A stretch of DNA of 64,000 bases, from positions 3,064,895 through 3,128,894 of the forward strand of contig WNKI01000001.1 of assembly GCA_015350385.1 (NCBI GenBank). Direction: 5' to 3'. The notes under the pieces are model-generated. The model had not been told where the DNA came from. It saw only the letters and a list, made by a program, of their open reading frames with translations, and did not search any database. Below, in pieces: positions 56,392 through 64,000 of this stretch. This stretch comes from Aculops lycopersici (Eukaryota > Arthropoda > Arachnida > Trombidiformes > Eriophyidae). Positions within the stretch are counted from its first letter, which is position 1. Each line of letters begins with the position of its first letter. The position numbers and the translations under genes were made by a program.

Positions 56392-58789
56392 TATGGTTCT
56401 TGTAACTTGACAATTACCTTGAATCGCTTGGTGGACCATAAAAGATGACTTCAATGCTAGCCGGCCAACTTTTTAGGTGCAATAAACCAACTAACTCGTT
56501 CACTCTGGTTGAAATGAGCATTCGTCGAATCGAAACCTGTACCTTTCTATTGGCCACTGACTCGAGGTAGTTACTTAATTTAGCCTCCAGCTTGATTTCG
56601 ACTAAAGCGAGCAAGTTAATGTTGTGTTGAAGCAGGAGCAAAAACTAGTTGCTCACTTGATATTGCTCGTCCGCTTAAAAGCTGTGCTTTGATTTTACCG
56701 CAAGCTTCCAACAGTTGAGTTCATTTAGTTTACAAGGAGTGCTTCCATACGCATAACGCAATCTTTTGGATTTTTTCCGGCCACAATCCACTCCCACCTT
56801 GCCCTAAGATCCACATCGCTCTGTGGATCTTTTACCCATATCATTCGTATTTAGCGAGTAAATCTAAAGAACTTTCCTCGATAACTCTATCCGCGCGCAG
56901 ATGGAATGCGCGAGCTCGAGGGTTTTTCGCTCAGAATGCGGTCTTCTGGTCCCAATATCTAAAAAACTGTGAATAATTTGGGCGAAGTTCCAACATTTTC
57001 GGGTTCCGAATGCTCAGTTTGGTATACTGTATACTCTGGCCAACGAGGAATCGGCGCGTCGTGAGTAAAAAGCTCACCTTGTGAGTTTTATTGCCGCCAA
57101 CAACCTGTTGCTCGGGAGGGAAGGAGTGAGAAGAGATGGATCAATTCAAGCCTTGGCCATGTGGATCGGATGTTTGTGGTTGTGTTGAAATGAGCGGTTG
57201 CTTGCAGTCCATGTAAAAAAGTCGCCTCCAAAGTCTGGCATCCACATTTATCAAATTCCCAATCTGTCGTTTCTGCTGTGGACTTAAGTCGGCAACTACT
57301 CGCCATTGAACAACTTTGCAAGGCAACAAGCTGAGGGATTTCTAAAAAGATACCTGCTATCCATCCGTCTGTTTATCTCTCCGTCTAGTCAGTGACTACT
57401 TTGTCCTTGATTTTTACGGTTAGACTCCTTGGTGATGTTCACCGCACAGGGATCTTCACCCACGTTATCTCACATAAGTCATATCAAAAATCATCGCGGC
57501 GCCACATACTCTTTGATGGACGTGCAGATTACTGGTAGAAATCTTCACTAAATCGCCAGGGCATTGAAACAAAACTCATCTGAGTTCTCTCCCATAAAGA
57601 TCACCAACAGGTAGCTGTTTTCGTGGTCATATTATTGTGTTCAAATTTTGGTACTTGTGGCGGATTTCAACAAACGCAGGGAACTCACTTACGAAAATTT
57701 GAGAGCCTAGGGTTTCTTACCACACAATTGCAGGTGCAGAGTTTTCTAGAAAATTGGACTGTGGAAAGTAACCAACTTGCGGCGGCAATGGTAACTTTAA
57801 GAAACTGAAATCGAGACACAGCATCAACAAGTTGCACGGCTGTTTCTAGACTATTCACTTGCATGAGCTCAAATAAAGTTCAATCCAAAGCTCACACTGG
57901 AAGTTTCCATCAAATTGATGACATCCAGTTCGGCTTTGTTCAAATTGTTTCAGAGATTTAGTCGAGGAAGACTTGTAAAAAGAATAAAATTAAGCACGTA
58001 GGCAGCCCGGAAGCAGGCTAACGAGAGGCTAGTGTCCGGCGAGTTAGATCTAGTGGAACAAGATAACTAGCAAGTTAATCTTGTTTGGCTAGAGCCAACG
58101 GATCAGCTTAGGCTAGAACCACTAACCCAGCTGGACACCACCACCTGTTGCCCACGTGGAAAGGAACTTGAGCTCGAGTGCGCGAGCATCCATGATGACG
58201 AAAATGAATCAAGTAGACTGGAGTTGCCAAGCTCCTTCACCCGTTGCTCCCAATGAATGCTAGTTGACCTTAGCAACTGGATGACTTGTGCCATAATCAA
58301 GAAGATCCAGTTAACTTGCTGTACCGCTCATGCGTACAGGTAAGCTGGATTTACTTGTGGCGCTCACCTGCTAGCGCAAAAACGAGTTATCAATTAGTCG
58401 AAGTACTAGTTGTTACCTGGTCAAAAAGTTGGCGAGAGGCTGGTGACGACTAGCTAACGACTGAAAGTTAGTAATAAAACTCAAAGAATGCTAAAAAAAG
58501 ATCGAAATGGTATAATAATAAAGAGCAATACAAATTGAGAGCCAAAACTATCCCCTGCAAATTGAAGTGCTCGTGATGAGGATTGGACATCATAGCGAAG
58601 GATTCAATTTCTTTACATCCATTTCCAGAGAATTCGATGGCTGTTTTCGGGCTGTAAGTCAAAAGGATTTTGAACAACATTGAGTTCTTGGGATCCATAT
58701 GCATTACAATGTGTTGCGATTTTACAAAAAAACAGTAGAGTTATTGCAAAATACAACTGTTCATTGCTTGTCTTGTCGTTTGAGGAGTG
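56392..58789. other. No gene recognised; 5' flank of NRF-like copy 2
   Basis: Only short frames without domains. A CAGGTAG lies at about 57609 and a CCGGAAG at 58007. A short repeated CTCTGTGGATCTTTTACCC-like segment occurs near 56815-56835. Promoter position unknown. Confidence 0.5.
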
Positions 58790-60036
58790 TGTAGTGCAAG
58801 TTTGACGTGAAAATTCCAAGAGGTAGTGGAATAGTTTTTATTTATGAGAATAACAACCTCTTTGGGTTCGAGTATCATCATTCCTCAATGTCTGGAGATA
58901 CTTACACCAAAATGGCTCGAGATGATGTATCGATTGATGGCTTTGCTAGTTTACATCGCTTAGGCCACTGCACTATCGCGAGGACCGCCTACTGAGGTTT
59001 CTTCGAATGACCGGAAACCTCAATGGTGGAGATTAACGGTAATTCACGCTAGTTTTGCAGTACTCAGGGAGTGTATCAGGATTTTACAGAGCCGTGCACG
59101 GAATTTGGTGTGAAAATCTAACCAAGTTATTGAATGATGACAGTTTAAGTTAATGGTCCTCATTATTACGCTCGATATCATCGAATCCGACCCTTTCCTT
59201 ATTGCGATTACTCCGGAGGCACACAACTGCGCCAGCCCGAACCAGAGAGGGCAGTGCCTCGGCACCCTCACTCAGACCCTCCCTTTCTGGACTAGCGAGA
59301 GCTCCGGCTTTTGGCCTCCGAGCCTCTAAATGGGAATTCCGTAACATGCAATGCCAGTTTCTCCGTTGATCCTTTGGGTTACCGTTTGGACGTTGATTTT
59401 GGCGAAAAATACTTTTGGAAAACATTTGTATCTCGAGAACTACGAGTGATAGCATGATGCCGACGCAACCGGAAGCTCAGAATTCAGCTTCTGAGACGAT
59501 TGCAGGTGTTGTTTTCATTGTATCTTGAATAACTTCTGCAATACAAGTGTCATCTAAAAACGGTTTTTGTCGTTAGGTTCAGTGTAATTTGGCGGACTTA
59601 CTCCTGCTACGTTGCACGCTGCTGTCAACTCTGAACAAGCTCCACCTTGATTCGAAGCCTCAGGTGGTCGTGGGGCCCCGGGCCGTACGAGAGGCGCAGT
59701 AGTAACAACTTTTGGCAGGTTCTGTGCAAGTCGAGGCCGGAATCAAGAATATGCAAGAATTGAGGTCAAGACATTTGTGATTTTCTCAGAATATACGTAA
59801 ACCATAAAACACGTTTGAAGGTATAACTTCGCTACGGATAGAGATTTCGAGATGCGGTTTCTTGCATTGTAATCTTTACAGTCTGATAAGTTCATTGAAG
59901 ATCTCTCTGACCTTAGAATGACGAGCATCGTGCATTCCCGCATCTGATACCCCGTCAGGCCTCTCGTGACTATCTCAACAATCACCTTGCAATCAAGAGA
60001 TGTGATTGTACATTTGATTGGCTTGCTCAATATCAT
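58790..60036 (-). repeat. Interspersed repeat, arm C
   Basis: Inverted near-identical copy of arm B over about 59003-60036, more diverged over 58790-59002. The A box (minus strand, 58975-58965) and B-box-like TCTCGAGCC (58922-58914) are kept. The homology with arm B stops sharply at 60036; the sequences outside the two arms are unrelated. Confidence 0.85.
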
Positions 60037-62176
60037 AATAGACCAACAAACTCTTTCCATAATCCATAGTTGGCTCGTGTCAATTCCAACCAAATTTCGC
60101 TAATAGTCCATCGATTAGACCCTCTAATTCAAGAGCAATGCAAGCCACTGATATTAATATAACCAACCATTTTGCAACCATTTTGAAGACGATTGGTAAT
60201 TAAATCGTTATAAATAAGATTGTATGTTTATCAAAAAAAAGAGAGAAAGGGAGTTTCCATATTAAAAAGATCCCTCCTTTAGTTCGAGGGCAAACTAAAG
60301 GAGGGAGTCTGAATTCAGCCTTCCATCCAAATGTTTTACCATCCAAACTGTAGGACAAAAATCATCCTGCCAACATCGTGAGTCGTGCAACAGGTCAACA
60401 TAAAGAGTCGATATCATAATGCTCAAACTTGAACTATTCTCTATGGCTTCCATTAGAATTTCATCCTAAATTCGAATCGACTCGATCTTCAGTGATGTTG
60501 AACTTGAAGTTTTCGAGTTCAATCTTCCATCTCAGGTCTTGTAAATCAAACAGCGACTAGATGGATATCCACTGGAGGTCGAGCTTCACAAATGGCAGCA
60601 GTCCATTGTAGTTAACAAAGGGCCAACAAACTGACGCAACTAAAATGGGGGAGGCGGCTTGTTTTCCCCCAAACCAGGGAGCCTACGCATGTCGGCCTGA
60701 GGCTTGCAAAAAATCAGATTAACTTTAATTTGGATTCAATGGGCACGAGCTGATTGATTTCGAGCAAAATCAATTTGGTTAAGTCAGTGACTTGGTGGCA
60801 TTATTATCTGATCTGATGAGCCACAGGCGCCTCGCGAGGCGCTTGCAACACAAATTGCTCATTGACTACTACTACCGAGCTACCACTACTACCACCGCCT
60901 TTATTACAAGTAAAAGGTTGACACCACTGTCGTCAGTCGGCTCACACTTGTGCGGCTTCATTGACTATTTATACAAAGGGAGACTGAATCCTCCCTGTGG
61001 CAAGCTAGCTTGCCGGCCGGCCGGCCGGGCTGATCGCCACAAATTTGCTCAATCTCATTGGGAGTCTCGTTGGGTCGACAAGTTTGGTTAGAGCAGCTGA
61101 GCTAATTCAATGCAAATTTAACAGAGAGGATTTTCATCGCTACGATGCTAGCTATGGCAGCGGCGGCCGCGGCTGCAAAGAAGCTGGCAACACCAACGCC
61201 AATGGGAACCACGAGTGTGTCACGCTCCATTCACAACCAAATCTTTTGGATCTATTCAAATTAAACTTTCCAAGTCTATCAAATGGGTCTTGGCAGCAGT
61301 TGGCGTCGCTTTTGGAGAGCGAGTGACAGAGAGTCTAGTGAACTCTTCGAACGCAGAGGAACCACTTGTCGCTAGTCTCCTATTGCCAGGCGAAACAAGT
61401 TGGCGCGCAGAAAGTCTAGCCGCAAAGTCTGGTCTCTGGCTAGAACTGGGTCGAATGGATGGAGATGAGGAAAAGAAGAAGATGAGAGTCGATTCAAGTG
61501 AGTTGTTGGACGTGGTTGTCATTTGAGAGCTAGTAGTCGATCATTGCAATTGAAAGGGAGCAAGAGAGAGAAACAAACTTTCTATTTTCAAACCAAAGCC
61601 ATCTAATTGATCGGACCAAATTAGATAGAAAATAAGTAGAAGAGGAAGTGCAACCTGCACCAGAGTTGCGCTACGTAATTGACTTCTTCTCGACTGTTTC
61701 GCTCAGCGTTAATCGTGGGAATTGCTAACAGGAGCGATAGAAAACAACATCAGCAACAGCAACAACAACAACAACAACAACTACTACTACTACTACTACG
61801 TTGATAACACGACAAAATTATCCGACTAGACAAGTCAACCGACGCCGCCGCTAGAACCGCTGCTGCAAACGACTACCGACGCTATTGCCGTCACGATTGG
61901 TATTACGATTGGCATTGCGACATCCTCGTCTGCGCAAGGAACAAATTAGCGGCCTGGAACCAATCGAAAAGTTTAACTGGAGTCACTGGCGGGTCTAGTT
62001 CAAGTTGTCATCTAGTTTTTTGAGGGAAGGCTCGTCAGTTGTATTTGAATAAGCGGAGCGAGTGGATTCACAGATAGATTTTTAAAATTCAACTGTCACC
62101 TAAACACAAGTAAACTAGAACACGTAGAGTTGGACACACAAGATTAACTAGACAAACCACAGCAAATAGAGTCAAG
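60037..62176. other. No gene recognised; 5' flank of neuropeptide gene
   Basis: It contains the hairpin at 60271-60306, a CCGG run at about 61014-61030, and CAA plus CTA microsatellites at about 61757-61798. Frames at 60792-61091 and 61215-61526 show no domain. The last 150 bases are the likely 5' UTR of the neuropeptide-like gene. Confidence 0.5.
60271..60306. repeat. Perfect 14-bp inverted repeat, 8-base loop
   Basis: TCCCTCCTTTAGTT (60271-60284) pairs exactly with AACTAAAGGAGGGA (60293-60306) around CGAGGGCA. It lies 235 bases outside arm C and is too short for a usual microRNA precursor. Confidence 0.85.
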
Positions 62177-62735
62177 ATGTCGCCGATGAAACTCGTCGTC
62201 GCCTGCCTGGCCATCGTTGCCTTTGCTTCAGTCGCCCTAGTCAGCTGCTTGCCCTCGATCTCGAGTCAGTCAGCAAGCGAGGCCATAAAGGTAAGTGATT
62301 CTAAATTGAATTAAACCGTATCTATCGTCGAGGATAGAGAGAACAAGTTGATTGATTGATCAATGACTAATCTGAAGGTTTAAAAACAACACAATTCCAA
62401 AACAGGTTGCCAATGAACTGGAACAGGTGAGCCCGAGGAGTGCGCTTGCTCGCTTCCTCTTCTACAACTCGCATCCCTCCGAGCGCCACGCTTCGTCGGT
62501 CGCGCTCACCGGAAGCGGGCAGCTCGGCTACAAGCGCTCCTCGTCGGCCGCCAGCTTGGATCCCATCGAGACCGGGTTGTTTGGCAAACGCTCGGCGCCC
62601 ACCATGGAGTTGGTCAATTTGGAGCCAGTTTTCGGCCGCCAGTTGGCACTGCGCACCAGTCCCCGAATGTACGACTTCCGTTGGGCTCCACTGGACTCCA
62701 TCGACGCGCCTCTTGCCTACGAGAACAACTACTAA
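62177..62735 (+). CDS. Candidate neuropeptide precursor (two exons, unassigned family)
   Basis: Join 62177-62290 and 62406-62735, phase 0, 147 residues. A signal peptide (LVVACLAIVAFASVALVSC) ends near residue 24. The donor is AAG|GTAAGT and the acceptor AAAACAG, with a weak pyrimidine tract. Dibasic KR after LGY (about 83-84) and GKR after LDPIETGLF release a predicted 15-residue peptide ending in -GLF-amide. A second possible amidation site is EPVFGR. The C-terminal part contains MYDFRWAPLDSIDAP and has no cysteine after the signal. Exon 2 has GC-rich third positions, as expected for coding. I do not recognise the family: it is not SIFamide, allatostatin A/C, orcokinin, EFLGamide, PDF or a kinin by motif. 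A CAG|GTGAGC at 62426 inside exon 2 could be an alternative acceptor or donor. Confidence 0.7.
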
Positions 62736-63833
62736 ATTAGAATTAGAAACCACCTCCTGTTTGAAATGGAGTTGCTAAATGAATGAACGATTATTATATT
62801 AGAAATTTATAATCGGGTACCTGAAATAGATAACCCGAACCATTCATATCAAAAAATTATATAATTGCAGCTAATGAGGGAGGGGGCAAAATGCACATGA
62901 CAAGACAAGACGAGCACTTGGAGCTGGGACCAGAATTGAATTCGAATCAATAATCAAGAAAATCTACCAGCCATCAACTCAGAGAGCCTTTAGTACACTG
63001 AACCCAAATTGATTTTTCTTTCTTCCTTATCATCAGGGGACTAGACAAACAAGGAGCAACAACAACAACAACAACAACAACAATAATAATAATAATAATA
63101 GTAATAGTAATAGTAATAATAATAGTGAGGGAGACGAAGAGAAAGTAAAGTGACTGAGGGGAGAGAAAGAGATAGGAGCAAGAGAGAAGTAGAGGATATT
63201 AGATCTCGACGGGTTGCGCATTTGATCCGCTTACGTGTGGATGTATGCGAAAATTGGTGATTGAGTTTTTGTGTGCGTGTGTTATCAAAAAATGTTGTCC
63301 TCTGTCTAAGTAGCAAAATGGAACTCGAACAAATCTCATGTTAATTGTTAGTGCCATTGGATCAGTTGGTTGAGATCTAGCTGGTAGGACGACAGTTATT
63401 ACCGAAACTCATTCCCTCAACGACGCAAGAGGAAGCGTCGCCACAAAAACACAAGACCGCGTTAGGACAAGACAGAGAGGGGAAGAGAAGAGGAGTCAGT
63501 GTAGTATAGTAAAAACTAGTAGAAATGAGATGATGACGATGATTATGAAGTGAACAAACACAATAGTACAAATCTAAACACATTATTGATCAATTAATCT
63601 AGCAAATTGTTAAATAAAAAAGTACACACCACTTGTCAATAGGAAACTACGAGATGAATGATTTTGGGTAAACTCTTTTATTATTGTTTCTTGTTTTAGT
63701 TATGTCGGTTATTTTTCATCCCTCCCATTACCATTAGCCACATGTGCCGTATACCTTTTCCTATAGCACTCCCGAAGACCAAGTTATCTCAGCTGCGCTT
63801 TATCATGGAGTCAACTCAATGACCGGAAGTCGG
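62736..63833. other. Intergenic with CAA/TAA microsatellite and a minus-strand polyA signal
   Basis: No coding exon is recognised. A (CAA)n(TAA)n microsatellite spans about 63055-63125. AATAAA on the plus strand lies at about 63615. AATAAA on the minus strand (63682-63677) lies about 150 bases beyond the stop of the gene at the window end and probably serves it. Confidence 0.55.
63055..63125 (+). repeat. (CAA)n(TAA)n microsatellite
   Basis: CAA units change to TAA units with TAG interruptions. The Tyr/Cys/Leu runs in minus-strand frames here are not coding. Confidence 0.95.
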
Positions 63834-64000
63834 CTAGTCCCTCTTGAAGAAGGGGAAGCTTTGCGGTAGCAGCGACTGCACCTTGCTTGCCACATGCGCC
63901 GCGGCGCCGGAAACGTTTCCATTCATCAATTTGGAGGCGAAATCCTCGTCGTCCGTGTGGTGGTTGTGAGCGCCGCCATGTTGACCGAGACCCGGCCGCT
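63834..64000 (-). CDS. C-terminal exon of a gene running off the window (partial)
   Basis: An open frame enters at the window edge and runs 54 codons to a TAG (63836-63834). It contains a His/Gly-rich stretch (GQHGGAHNHHTDDEDF), then an amphipathic end (HVASKVQSLLPQSF) closing in FFKRD. Third positions are GC-rich, like the neuropeptide exon and unlike flanking DNA. A minus-strand AATAAA follows about 150 bases later. The product is not recognised, and no start or splice site is visible. Confidence 0.55.
   Translation of the reverse strand, partial: RPGLGQHGGAHNHHTDDEDFASKLMNGNVSGAAAHVASKVQSLLPQSFPFFKRD

Larger units (their letters stand above)
47087..60036. repeat. Large inverted duplication with NRF-6-like gene pair
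   Basis: Arm B (47087-48345, plus) and arm C (58790-60036, minus) are inverted copies that enclose two convergent paralogous genes. The midpoint of the arms' outer ends is about 53561, that of the two start codons 53482, and that of the two stops 53498. A perfect hairpin is centred at 53483. The arms are nearly identical while the genes are strongly diverged. An ancient inverted duplication with later arm homogenisation is one reading; independent repeat insertion is another. Confidence 0.7.

Noticed and set aside
1..64000. CRISPR array, bacterial operons, prophage or retroelement polymerase genes
   Set aside because: No regularly spaced repeats, no Shine-Dalgarno-linked gene strings and no reverse transcriptase, integrase or transposase motifs were seen.

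Overview
This is eukaryotic, animal-type DNA, most likely from an arthropod. The genes have GT-AG introns with strong GTAAG donors, AATAAA signals close behind stop codons, and microsatellites throughout. The proteins are animal types: a type IV diacylglycerol kinase of the retinal degeneration A (rdgA) group, an atonal-group bHLH factor, two NRF-6-like membrane acyltransferases, a candidate neuropeptide precursor, and the tRNA wybutosine enzyme TYW2. I cannot place it more finely. A mite or other chelicerate is a guess.

Layout: (1) 1-4.9 kb holds no gene, but has a diverged copy (about 1430-2470) of a repeat family. (2) 4937-6001(+) is an intact single-exon TYW2. (3) 7079-7420(-) is a very small bHLH protein whose exon follows a textbook acceptor. 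(4) 7.5-24.8 kb shows no gene I can support; it has microsatellites, a 20-base assembly gap, perfect palindromes and hairpins. (5) 24816-45300(+) is a single diacylglycerol kinase gene in my reading: one 7.8 kb coding exon, four small exons carrying the C1 domains, and a last exon carrying the catalytic domains. Splice phases agree at every junction and give 3618 codons. (6) 47.1-60.0 kb is a large inverted arrangement: two tail-to-tail NRF-6-like paralogues flanked by near-identical inverted repeat arms. (7) 62177-62735(+) is a two-exon secreted precursor with prohormone cleavage and amidation sites. (8) 63834-64000(-) is the last exon of a gene running off the window.

The genes do not form a pathway. 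The bHLH factor, the neuropeptide precursor and the rdgA-type kinase would fit neural or sensory roles, but this is inference. The observations most worth a second look are the roughly 2600-residue N-terminal extension of the kinase, its missing ankyrin repeats, the near-symmetrical inverted duplication with homogenised arms, the repeat family with a tRNA-like Pol III module, and the unassigned neuropeptide precursor.
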